Below, in pieces: positions 1 to 9,251 of a stretch of 64,000 bases of DNA (within the stretch, counting starts at the first letter, position 1; each line of letters opens with the position of its first letter). The stretch is from Candidatus Peregrinibacteria bacterium (GTDB taxonomy: Bacteria; Patescibacteriota; Gracilibacteria; UBA1369; JACRIC01): the NCBI GenBank assembly GCA_016188705.1, contig JACPHH010000022.1, positions 1 through 64,000 on the forward strand, written 5' to 3'. The notes below the pieces were generated by a model. The model made no database searches, had not been told where the DNA came from, and was given only the letters and a program-made list of their open reading frames with translations. A program made the position numbers and the translations under genes.

Positions 1-71
1 TTTAAAATCTATGCAGAGACAATTTTTTTTTTATTTTAAGTTATCGATAGAGAGTAAATTATCAAGGAGTC

Positions 72-1199
72 ATGGAAAATAATATGAAAAAAAAATATCA
101 AGGAACCTCTGAAAAACACAATTTCGAAAACGAAAATGCAAAGATTCGAGCGAAAACGCTGAACGACGACGAAGGCGTATCAAAAAAAGATACGTCAAGG
201 AGGAGTGAAGCGTTTGCAGCCGAATCTTTGCATTTGCAGTCGAAAGGGTGTTTTTCAGAGGTTCCTCAATACATCGCATTTCTCGCATTGAGCCTGATAA
301 TGGTGATTACTCCTCAGAGCGTATCTGCTCAAACAGGAACCCCTGCTCTCGACAAATTACGGGACGCAACGACATATAATGGAGCTTCAATCATTCCAAA
401 TTTTGATATGGGGCATCCTGACTGTCAAAGCGCTTCACCAGGAGTAATCAATCTTTGCAGCGCCATTCTCTATGTTACGGATTTTTTGAAATACGTCGTC
501 GGAAGCATCGCCGTATTCTATCTTTTCATTTCGGCTTTTCGCTTGATTACGGCAGGGGATAAAGTCGATGACGTGACGACAAAGGAAAAAGAAAATTTTC
601 AATATGTTATCATAGGTCTCATTATTATTATCATGTCATCCTCGCTCATTAATAATGTGATCTCGAGTGAAGGAGGAATTGAATTTTTAGAATCGATATC
701 AGCCGCGGAAAATTCAGGACAAATCGCGTCCCAACACATACAGGGAGTATATAATTTTCTTAAAATTTTTATCGGAGCCATTGCCGTGCTGTTTATACTC
801 ATTTCCGGTGTAAAATTACTTGTTTCAGCAGGAAAAGACGATGTGCTCCAGACTCAAAAAAAACACATTCTCTGGGCATTGGTCGGAATTATGGTTATTG
901 GAATTGCCGAACTCGTGGTGCAGGATATAATTTTTGGCAGCCAAAAAGACCCTGGAACCGAAATAGACTATTCAAAGGCCTTAAGACTCATAGCTGACCT
1001 CACGAATTTCCTCGCGAGCTTCATTTCTTTCATAGCTATTCTCGCCGTAATTTATGCTGGATTTCTCTATATCACATCACGGGGAGAAGAGGAAGGAGTA
1101 ACCCAGGCAAAAAAAATTCTTACAGGAGTCGTGCTAGGGCTCATACTTACGGCGGCATCGTATGCCATCATCAATACGCTTATAGGTTTACAAAAATAA
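72..1199 (+). CDS. Membrane protein with three tandem TrbC/VirB2-like pilin domains
   Basis: 375 residues, start ATG 72 preceded by AAGGAG at 64-69, one of few clear Shine-Dalgarno sites here. Residues about 10-65 come from a full family A palindrome (101-266) read in frame. A signal-peptide-like stretch follows, ending QSVSA before QTGTP (about residue 87). Three copies of one two-helix unit come next (about 135-200, 225-290, 310-375), each with a hydrophobic helix, a short polar loop with a D/E-rich segment followed by K (for example TSRGEEEG), and a second helix ending in an N-rich turn. This matches the pilin-like unit fused to surface proteins in CPR genomes; a conjugation or type IV secretion role is inferred, not shown. 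It is 9 nt upstream of the PKD giant that carries a fourth copy, so the two are probably one operon. Oddity: about 65 residues precede the signal peptide; an internal start at TTG near 225 would shorten this but lacks a spaced ribosome site. Confidence 0.8.
   Translation: MENNMKKKYQGTSEKHNFENENAKIRAKTLNDDEGVSKKDTSRRSEAFAAESLHLQSKGCFSEVPQYIAFLALSLIMVITPQSVSAQTGTPALDKLRDATTYNGASIIPNFDMGHPDCQSASPGVINLCSAILYVTDFLKYVVGSIAVFYLFISAFRLITAGDKVDDVTTKEKENFQYVIIGLIIIIMSSSLINNVISSEGGIEFLESISAAENSGQIASQHIQGVYNFLKIFIGAIAVLFILISGVKLLVSAGKDDVLQTQKKHILWALVGIMVIGIAELVVQDIIFGSQKDPGTEIDYSKALRLIADLTNFLASFISFIAILAVIYAGFLYITSRGEEEGVTQAKKILTGVVLGLILTAASYAIINTLIGLQK
101..266. repeat. Family A palindrome, long form, inside a coding region (copy A1)
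   Basis: 166 bp with perfect 19-bp terminal inverted repeats AGGAACCTCTGAAAAACAC (101-119) and its complement (248-266). Inside, a second pair of arms shares ATGCAAAGATTCG, and the centre is GTATC-N7-GATAC. The whole element is open in the frame of the surrounding gene and is translated. Other long copies lie at 11592, 21344, 22257 and 44069. Confidence 0.92.
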
Positions 1200-1208
1200 A
1201 TATTTTCT

Positions 1209-4200
1209 ATGAAAAACACCATACATTCTGACATGCGGAAAAACACGATTCCATTCAAAAACATGATACAATCTGAAACACCGGAAAATATGATTCCACT
1301 AAAAAATATAATACGTTCTGATATGCGGAAAAACACGATTCCTCTGAAAAAAACCATACATTCTGACATCCAAAAAAACACGATGCCACAACGAAAATAT
1401 TTGACGAATATCCTTGGAATCATGTTTGCGTTTTTTCTGTTCATGCCATGGACTCTACCGCAAGTTCATGCGAGTGTCGGCGATGAACTCGATCGATGGC
1501 AGGAAGATATCGATAATGCTCTTGGAAACTCGGATGAAACTTCTTTTACGGATTTCAGTGGAGATTTCAAAGCTCCTCCGACGGATATTTACTCCGCGAG
1601 TCTTACGAGTGAAACAAGTGTGCGCGGTTTTATTTTGAGACTCACGAATTTTATTCTTTCATTTCTCGGCATTGCCGCGGTGATTGCCATTATTTACGGC
1701 GGTATTCTCTATGTCACATCGGGCGGGGAAGAAGATAGCACGACGAAAGGAAAAAAAACAATTACCTATGCTCTCATGGGAATTGTGATTGTTCTCATTT
1801 CTTTTGCTCTCGTAAATACGCTCATCAGCGGAGTTTCCACTGGCGTCGAGCCTGGCGGCACGAATCCAGCTGGACCTGACGAAAATATCGCGGTATCGGA
1901 ACTTTATCAAACATCAACCTACGATGCCAAAGAACTTGTGCAAATTGCCAAAAAAGTTCTTCAAACTTACAGCAATCATGCAAATTTAAAAGAAGGAGTC
2001 GAACAATTGAGCACTTTTTTAGAGAACGCTTCCAGTCTCGATAAAGATTATGCGGGAAAAGATAAAGAAATGTTCCGAAATACGATCGCGGAAGTACGAG
2101 GAAGATTGCAAGGTCTATTGAATGAAACGGAAGAACTCAGTACAGCGGCCGAAAAAATCAAAAATATTATTTCTTACATTGATCAACTCTATATCGCCGT
2201 GAAGGAAAAGTCTTTCATGAATCAGGGAGATATCCTTCAGGCGAATATTTTGCAGCCTAATATTTTTCAAACTAATATCTCTAATACCAGTTTTGAAGAT
2301 ACGAGACTTTTTGCTCAATCCGCGGATAGAAGACTGCTCGCTCAGACCCAAGGAGAATCAAGCGCAGTGTTTAATTGCACCGATAATGATAGCAATTGCA
2401 AAGCTATTCTCTCTGGCTTAAAAGATAAAATCATAGAGCTCGATGCGTCAATTGAAAGTGATTACAACGATAGGCTGGGAGAGCAAAATAACGATATTCT
2501 CAAGATTAAAACTCATTTTGATGACGTGGGCATTGAAGGGAGTCCTCTTATGGCATTTGATGAGGTGACGAAAGGAATATTGGAACTTTATGGAAATGGC
2601 GCCAACAATGCGCAAGCTGAAAAAGTCGTCGATGATTTTAAAACACTCATCACTCTGGTAAAAGAAATAAAAGCCGTTCGCGCTGTCATCAAGGCGTCAA
2701 CAAAGGAAGCGAATGCTCCGATAACCGTTATTCTCGATGCCACGTTTTCGCAAGATCCAACTGGGCAGACCATTCCAAGCGAAAATTTTGAATGGGATCT
2801 CGACGGCGATGGAAATTTCAATGACCTGAATAATACAAATCTTTTTAATAAAAAAGATAACAATGTATTGATATTCCAATGCAATTCTGATACGAAAACA
2901 CGCGGAATCGTGGCTTGTACATTTGAAGAACCAAGCGCCTACACGTCTACCGTGCGTATCAAAAGCCAGGATTCGACAAAATATGCCATGGGAGAGGCAA
3001 AAATAACCATAAAAGTCAATCCTCCGCTTTCAAAAATTGTTCTTACCGCAACCTCGCCTTCTGGAAGTACTGATTCCAAAAATACGACTGTGCTGGCTGA
3101 TTTCCGTAATGATCCCTCAATCAACCGAGAAAGTTACAAACTCACTCTTGCTGAAGCGCAGAGCGGTATCGATTTTGACGCAAGTAATACAGGAACCCTG
3201 GAGGGAGTGGACATCAAATTTTTCACCTGGAATTTTGGGGATGGTTCGGGAAAAATCGCTGAAACAACAGGAAAACAAACGTATAAGTACGGAAAAGAAG
3301 GACAGTATGCCTTTACTCTTGAAGTAGAAGATACCGTCGGGAACAAGAATATAAAAAAAGTAAATCTTTTCGTTGGATCGCCAACAGCTAGAATCCGCGT
3401 AACGCCGGAAAGTGGAGACCTTACAACAGTGTTTACCATCAGCGGCAAGGAATCTCGAACTGATGCCGGACAAATCATACGTTATAATTGGATATTGAAA
3501 GATAAAGACAGTAAGGAACTGAGCATTCCTGACAAGAACGCGCCATCATTTGAATATCAGTTTGCGGAACCCGGTACTTATACAATAAATCTCACGGTCG
3601 AAGATTCCACGGACAAAAGCGATACCGCGACTGAATATTTTTCCATTATATCGAGGGAGCCGGTTGCGATCATAAATGCCACGATATCGGATCCAAGTCA
3701 GCCGAATACGGTTTATTTTGACGCGTCGCAAAGTTACGACCCCGATCCAGGACAGCAGCTCAAAAGCTATCAGTGGGACGTGGTTAATTTGAAAGCGGGT
3801 ACGGATTATGCCTACATTTCTGGAAAAAGTAATTCAGGCGTTCAAACCGCCATGCAATTTTTTAGCACGGGAACGAAAGAAATAACGTTGACTGTTACTG
3901 ATAAGGACGGGAAAAATAATACATCAACGAAATCGGTTAAAATTGATTCCATTCTCGATGTTCGGCTTTCCATTGGTGGAGATCCAGACAAGGGAGAAAG
4001 TGAAACCTTCGCCTATCAGTTAAAGGAAAATACGACTTCAAAGAAAAAAGAAGTGAAGGTCGCCTTTATCGCGAAAAGCGCGGTTGCCGTGGCCTATGAA
4101 ATCAATTTTGGCGATGGAAACCGCGAAACATTTGCTCCGACAAAAGAAAACGGAAAAAATAAAAATACCACCATTGAGCATATCTATACGAAATCAGGGA

Positions 4201-7200
4201 CTTTGCCGGTAAAACTTACGGCCTACGATGGCGCCGATAATGATAACGCGACGACAAAAAATCTTTATATCGGTTCCGGTGATACGCCCATTGCCGTGAT
4301 GCATATGAAAGTTGATGGAAATGAAGTCACAGATACCGCTTCACAGACAAAAGTATATAGAACATCCAGCCTCGAATTCGATGCGGGAAACTCGATAAAT
4401 ATCGATGGCACGGGAAGAAATCTCAACTATGTCTGGTCGATTTCAAGAGCGGAAAAAATGAGTGACGGTACCTTGAGTGCGGTTTCCGGTACGACATCAA
4501 CATCGCAGGAAAAAAATCTCAAAAAAGTATTTACCGACCAAGGATTCTATAAAGCGGATCTCACGGTATCCAATCGCGATAACGCGAATGAAAAAGCCGC
4601 GGCCGCTCCATCAATTATTTTTGAAGTAATTCCTTCAGATCCATCTTTTGAGACCATCACCATTACACCACCTTCGGGTCAAAACGTGACACCGCTCAAA
4701 GTACGATTAACGGCTATCGGAGCCAAGGATCCAGATGGCCAGGTAAAACAATATCGCTGGTGGTACTATCCGCTCGGCGATACGAGTTCGGAAAATAGAA
4801 AAGGATTCGTACTGACCGAAACGCCCGAAACAACAATGACCATCAATACCTACACGAATTTCGACGCGTTGGACACGAAATATGATGGAAAAGTCGTATA
4901 TGGATTTGGACTTGAAATTACGGATAACGAAGGCAATATTTTTACGCGTGATTCTGGAACTGAAACAGGAGGATTGCCGCAATTTACCGTGACCAACGGA
5001 CCGAATAATCCTCCAACCGTAACGCTGTATTCAGATAAAACGAGCATACTTGTAGGAGAAAGTGTGAATTTTACGGTTAAAGCGCTTGACCCTGACGGCG
5101 AAATCGAAAAATATGAATGGGATATCGACGGCGACGGTTTTTTTACAAGTGCTGAAGGAAAAAATACTTCAATTATTCAAAATACCTTTACGAAATTTCA
5201 GCCAAATGGAATTCGAGTGAAGGTGAAAGTAACGGATAAAAACGGATCGGAGACTATTTCCAGCCCAATAATTATTTACGTTGACAGCAATAATGAGCCT
5301 CCAAAAGCCGATTTTTCCATAAAAAATACAACCAGCGCTACTGATAAAATGACAGTCAATCTCGACGCGTCCGGCTCAAAGTCGGATCCCGACCTCAAAA
5401 TACAGAGATATATTTGGGACTGCGATACGAATAAAGATAGTGATTTGGACGGATTTCCCGCAAACGATGAAGATGAAATATCGGAAACATCGAATCAAGC
5501 AACTTGTGAATATGTAACGTATGGAACGGTCAAAATTAAACTTACGATTATTGATACCGAAGGAAATTCAAATGAAAAAATAAAAGGAGTCTCACTCAGT
5601 CAACCTGACCAAGCCGAATCACCAGTAGCCGCTTTCAGTTTCAAATTAAATGGAACCGTTTCCACATTTGACGCGTTAAATTCCATAGCGGACAGCTCAA
5701 AAGGAGCCAGCATAAAAAAATGGATGTGGGATGCCGATACGCGCTACGACGAAAATGGTGACGGCGACCCGCAAAATGACAATAACGCAAAAAACGAGAC
5801 TTCTGGGACATTTTCCTACGATTACGCGGGAAACTACGGCAATATCGAAGCAAAGCTTACGGTTACGGATAATTTGGGAAAAAGTGACGACGTGAAAAGA
5901 ATCATAACCATTCCGAAACCAGGAGAAACACCCGAGCCTGAACCAGCTTTTACCTATCAGGCAAGTCAGGGCGATCCATTAAAAATTACTTTTGACGTAG
6001 GTAACAGCGCCTCGTATAATGGCGCGCTGGAGTATTTTTTCGATTTTGACACAAACACGGACAGTAACGGAAATGGTAAAAAAGACGACGATACGGACCG
6101 AGCCGATACAGTATCTCCGCCGATCTATATCAAAAAATTTACCGAATATGGAACCTATCGCGTTAAACTCACGGTAACGGACAATCAAAAAAAATCGAGC
6201 AGCATTACTCAAACGATTGATATTCGAGAAGCAAAAACTCTTCCACCGCCCGAAGCTCATTTTTCCTACAGTATTGACAGAGACAATGGCAAAAAGGTGT
6301 ATTTTAACACCGGCGAATCTTTTTCCTGGGAAAATCCCGATACGCTGAATCTGCAATGGGATTTTGATACGAATGTTGATATGAACCGCAATGGAAAAAG
6401 CGATGATGATAACGAACGAGCCGATCAGATAGATGACGCCACGTTTGCCTTTATCTTTGATAATTATGGAACCTATGCGGTTCAGCTCGAAACAAGCGAC
6501 GTAAAGGGGAAAAAGGGCAGCGTTATGAAAACCGTAAACCTTCCTGAGCCTCCAGCCTCACGTCCTCCTGATGTCGCGTTTACCTATAAACAACAGGAAA
6601 AGAGCAAAAAAGTTGATTTCAACGGATCGGCTTTGTCCTTCATAAAAAGCAAGCCAGATCTCGAAACATTTTGGGATTTTGATACGAAAAAAGATGCCGA
6701 TGGAAATGGAAATGGAGCTGATGACAAAGAAAAAACAAGCGCGATCCTCACGATGGAATTTCCTGATTATGGCACGTATAGCGTTAAATGGACTGCCAAA
6801 GATGCCGAAGGAAACGAAAATTCCGTTACAAGAACCGTTTCCGTGCTAAAAGAAGAAAATCAGAAGAGCGTGAAACCGATTGCGGCTTTCGTCAGCCTTG
6901 CGTCGGATAAAAAAGTTTCTTATACGAACAACTCTCAGATTGACGCTTCCGCGGCGTCTACCGTGATCTACCAATGGGATTTTGACGCGTCAAAAGACAG
7001 TAACGGCGACGGAAAAAAAGACAATGACATCGATTCAACGGAAAAAAACTCATTATTTACTTATACGGATTATGGCACGTACAAAGTACAACTCAGTGTA
7101 ATCGACGGACTCGGAAATTCGGATGCCGTTATTCAGAGTGTTTTTGTGGAAAAACCGCAAGCGCCTGGCGCGCCGATCGCGGCATTTACCTACACAACTG

Positions 7201-9209
7201 AAGGAAAAAAAGTACAATTTCAAAATACTTCAAAGGCATCTGAAGGAGCCTCGCTTCAAAGTTACGAATGGGATTTTGACGGCAGTGCGGATAGTAACGG
7301 CGATGGAAAAAAAACCAATGATAAAGAAAGCAGCAGCGTTTCACCGTCATTTGAATATAAAAATTATGGAACCTATAAAGTTTCGCTCAAAGTAACGGAT
7401 AATTTTGGAAGTGTCGGCGAAATAATCAACAGTATAACGATGACAGAGCCTGAAAAACCGCACGCTCCTGAAGCGGCATTTATCTACGAAATAAGCGGAG
7501 GCGACGCAAAGGGAAAAACTGTGGTTTTCGATGGAGGAAACAGTCGTGGAGATGCCGACTGGGTTCAGCCGATAACCATCAATGAATATCTCTGGGATTT
7601 TGACGCGAAAAAAGATGAAAACGGCAACGGAAAAACCAATGATGACTTTATGTCCGGAAATCCTGTAAGTCACGAATTTTCCGAATATACGACCTACAAT
7701 GTTCTTTTGAAAGTAAAGGATAGCGCTGGAGCTTCGGGTGAAGTTACGAGGAGCGTGACAATATCACAGCCGAAAAGTTCGTCCCTCGATGCTCGTCTCA
7801 TAAGCAGTCCCGCGGCTTTGGCAAGTGACGGAAAAATTCACCTTCAGGACGAAATCGGTTATGTAAACTTTGATACCAGTGGTTCGCAGGGTGATATCAC
7901 GCAGTATTTGATTGATAAAAATGTTTCATACGATAGCAATGGCAATGGAAAAAAGGATGATGACACCGATTTAGCGATAATCAAGCGGTCAGACGGCACG
8001 TACGAAAGAAAAGATAGTTTTTCGAAAGTAGAGTACGAAAAATCATGGGGAAGAATTCTCACGCAGCTCACGGTAAAAAATGACCGCTCCGAATCCGACC
8101 GAGTTTCAGTGGAAATTGTTTTCGATGACTCAAAACCATCCTCTCCTCCGAAAGCCGCGTTTACCTACCGCGTGGATGACGACAATAGTAAAAAAATTCA
8201 CTTCACGGCATCGACTTCAACTTCAGAAGCTCCGATATCAAAATATGTATGGGATTTTAATACAAATGATGATTTTAATGGTGATGGAAATAGGGAAAAT
8301 GACGAAGAGTCGAATGTTATTGAACCGGAAAAAATCTATGGCGAATCGGGAAATTTTACCGTGAAACTCAAAGTTATCGATGAAAAAGGCCTTTCGGACG
8401 AAATATCCCGCAGCATAACCATTCCGAAAGATAATGAAATTCCTGCTCCAATCGCCGCGTTTACCTATGAAATCGATCCGTCTGACACTTCAAGCTTAAC
8501 CGCTCGATTTGACGCGTCCGGATCAACAGCGGATTCGGCGACGAAAGTTGTGGGATATAAGTGGGATTTTGATTTAAATACTGACTCGAACGGCGACGGG
8601 ATAAAGGATAATGACAAGGATTCAGAGGAACAAAAACCTGTCAAAAAGTACAGCAAGTATCAAAATTACCAAGTGAAGCTCAAGGTAACGGACGCTTTGG
8701 GAAAAATTGCCGAAGTAACTCGAACGCTTTCGCTTTCCGAACCTTCTCAGTCGCTGGATGCCAGGGTTATCACGAATCCCGCGACTTCGGTTACTGATGG
8801 AAAAGTTCACCTCCAGGGTGATAAAGGCTTTGTTGGTTTTGATTATTCGTCTTCGATTGGGCCAATTGCGAAATACGTTTTGGATAAAAATGTGTACTAC
8901 GACACTAACGGCAATGGCATCAAGAATGACGACGCGGATTTAACCGCGACTACAGCTGGAAAATGGGACAATATTGAATTTCAAAAAGAATGGGGGACTA
9001 TCAGCGCAAAACTTACGGTTTACGACCAAAAAGGAAAAAGTGATTACGTGAATATTGATATAGTGTTTGATAGCGAAAAAATGGGAACGACAAGCGTCCT
9101 GGACTCGGTGAATAATCTAGGTATGTTCGCCGTGATTGCAGTAATGGGAGTATTTGCTATAGTGGGAATAATACTTGGAATGCATCCGTTAAAACGTTTT
9201 ATCAAATAA
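1209..9209 (+). CDS. Giant surface protein: pilin-like domain plus about 20 PKD-like repeats
   Basis: 2666 residues. Order: four 15-residue tandem repeats (about 1-60), a signal peptide (NILGIMFAFFLFMPWTL...VHA), one pilin-like two-helix unit (about 139-206) like those in the preceding gene, a helical linker (210-500), then PKD-like repeats to about residue 2620 and a C-terminal transmembrane helix with basic tail (GMHPLKRFIK). PKD units show the family's W-D/N-F-G/D-D core (YEWDIDGDG, FTWNFGDGS, YQWDFD). From about residue 1400 most carry an extra acidic loop of the type DSNGDGKKDND after WDFD, resembling calcium-binding thrombospondin-3 or dockerin loops. Likely a long rigid stalk anchored in the membrane for adhesion or as part of a cell-surface appendage (inference). 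Start ATG 1209 has no Shine-Dalgarno; ATG 1383 (MPQRKYL) would give an ordinary signal peptide and is a real alternative. Confidence 0.85.
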   Translation: MKNTIHSDMRKNTIPFKNMIQSETPENMIPLKNIIRSDMRKNTIPLKKTIHSDIQKNTMPQRKYLTNILGIMFAFFLFMPWTLPQVHASVGDELDRWQEDIDNALGNSDETSFTDFSGDFKAPPTDIYSASLTSETSVRGFILRLTNFILSFLGIAAVIAIIYGGILYVTSGGEEDSTTKGKKTITYALMGIVIVLISFALVNTLISGVSTGVEPGGTNPAGPDENIAVSELYQTSTYDAKELVQIAKKVLQTYSNHANLKEGVEQLSTFLENASSLDKDYAGKDKEMFRNTIAEVRGRLQGLLNETEELSTAAEKIKNIISYIDQLYIAVKEKSFMNQGDILQANILQPNIFQTNISNTSFEDTRLFAQSADRRLLAQTQGESSAVFNCTDNDSNCKAILSGLKDKIIELDASIESDYNDRLGEQNNDILKIKTHFDDVGIEGSPLMAFDEVTKGILELYGNGANNAQAEKVVDDFKTLITLVKEIKAVRAVIKASTKEANAPITVILDATFSQDPTGQTIPSENFEWDLDGDGNFNDLNNTNLFNKKDNNVLIFQCNSDTKTRGIVACTFEEPSAYTSTVRIKSQDSTKYAMGEAKITIKVNPPLSKIVLTATSPSGSTDSKNTTVLADFRNDPSINRESYKLTLAEAQSGIDFDASNTGTLEGVDIKFFTWNFGDGSGKIAETTGKQTYKYGKEGQYAFTLEVEDTVGNKNIKKVNLFVGSPTARIRVTPESGDLTTVFTISGKESRTDAGQIIRYNWILKDKDSKELSIPDKNAPSFEYQFAEPGTYTINLTVEDSTDKSDTATEYFSIISREPVAIINATISDPSQPNTVYFDASQSYDPDPGQQLKSYQWDVVNLKAGTDYAYISGKSNSGVQTAMQFFSTGTKEITLTVTDKDGKNNTSTKSVKIDSILDVRLSIGGDPDKGESETFAYQLKENTTSKKKEVKVAFIAKSAVAVAYEINFGDGNRETFAPTKENGKNKNTTIEHIYTKSGTLPVKLTAYDGADNDNATTKNLYIGSGDTPIAVMHMKVDGNEVTDTASQTKVYRTSSLEFDAGNSINIDGTGRNLNYVWSISRAEKMSDGTLSAVSGTTSTSQEKNLKKVFTDQGFYKADLTVSNRDNANEKAAAAPSIIFEVIPSDPSFETITITPPSGQNVTPLKVRLTAIGAKDPDGQVKQYRWWYYPLGDTSSENRKGFVLTETPETTMTINTYTNFDALDTKYDGKVVYGFGLEITDNEGNIFTRDSGTETGGLPQFTVTNGPNNPPTVTLYSDKTSILVGESVNFTVKALDPDGEIEKYEWDIDGDGFFTSAEGKNTSIIQNTFTKFQPNGIRVKVKVTDKNGSETISSPIIIYVDSNNEPPKADFSIKNTTSATDKMTVNLDASGSKSDPDLKIQRYIWDCDTNKDSDLDGFPANDEDEISETSNQATCEYVTYGTVKIKLTIIDTEGNSNEKIKGVSLSQPDQAESPVAAFSFKLNGTVSTFDALNSIADSSKGASIKKWMWDADTRYDENGDGDPQNDNNAKNETSGTFSYDYAGNYGNIEAKLTVTDNLGKSDDVKRIITIPKPGETPEPEPAFTYQASQGDPLKITFDVGNSASYNGALEYFFDFDTNTDSNGNGKKDDDTDRADTVSPPIYIKKFTEYGTYRVKLTVTDNQKKSSSITQTIDIREAKTLPPPEAHFSYSIDRDNGKKVYFNTGESFSWENPDTLNLQWDFDTNVDMNRNGKSDDDNERADQIDDATFAFIFDNYGTYAVQLETSDVKGKKGSVMKTVNLPEPPASRPPDVAFTYKQQEKSKKVDFNGSALSFIKSKPDLETFWDFDTKKDADGNGNGADDKEKTSAILTMEFPDYGTYSVKWTAKDAEGNENSVTRTVSVLKEENQKSVKPIAAFVSLASDKKVSYTNNSQIDASAASTVIYQWDFDASKDSNGDGKKDNDIDSTEKNSLFTYTDYGTYKVQLSVIDGLGNSDAVIQSVFVEKPQAPGAPIAAFTYTTEGKKVQFQNTSKASEGASLQSYEWDFDGSADSNGDGKKTNDKESSSVSPSFEYKNYGTYKVSLKVTDNFGSVGEIINSITMTEPEKPHAPEAAFIYEISGGDAKGKTVVFDGGNSRGDADWVQPITINEYLWDFDAKKDENGNGKTNDDFMSGNPVSHEFSEYTTYNVLLKVKDSAGASGEVTRSVTISQPKSSSLDARLISSPAALASDGKIHLQDEIGYVNFDTSGSQGDITQYLIDKNVSYDSNGNGKKDDDTDLAIIKRSDGTYERKDSFSKVEYEKSWGRILTQLTVKNDRSESDRVSVEIVFDDSKPSSPPKAAFTYRVDDDNSKKIHFTASTSTSEAPISKYVWDFNTNDDFNGDGNRENDEESNVIEPEKIYGESGNFTVKLKVIDEKGLSDEISRSITIPKDNEIPAPIAAFTYEIDPSDTSSLTARFDASGSTADSATKVVGYKWDFDLNTDSNGDGIKDNDKDSEEQKPVKKYSKYQNYQVKLKVTDALGKIAEVTRTLSLSEPSQSLDARVITNPATSVTDGKVHLQGDKGFVGFDYSSSIGPIAKYVLDKNVYYDTNGNGIKNDDADLTATTAGKWDNIEFQKEWGTISAKLTVYDQKGKSDYVNIDIVFDSEKMGTTSVLDSVNNLGMFAVIAVMGVFAIVGIILGMHPLKRFIK
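1212..1391. repeat. 45-bp tandem repeat, four copies, in the 5' end of the PKD giant
   Basis: Four 45-bp units encode KNTIHSDMRKNTIPF, KNMIQSETPENMIPL, KNIIRSDMRKNTIPL and KKTIHSDIQKNTMPQ ahead of the signal peptide. Units 1, 3 and 4 are most alike. If the true start is ATG 1383 the array is an untranslated leader; the kept frame and 45-bp period favour translation. Confidence 0.85.
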
Positions 9210-9251
9210 TATTTTATTCAATACTGCCTAAAACATTCTCTTAAATAACGT

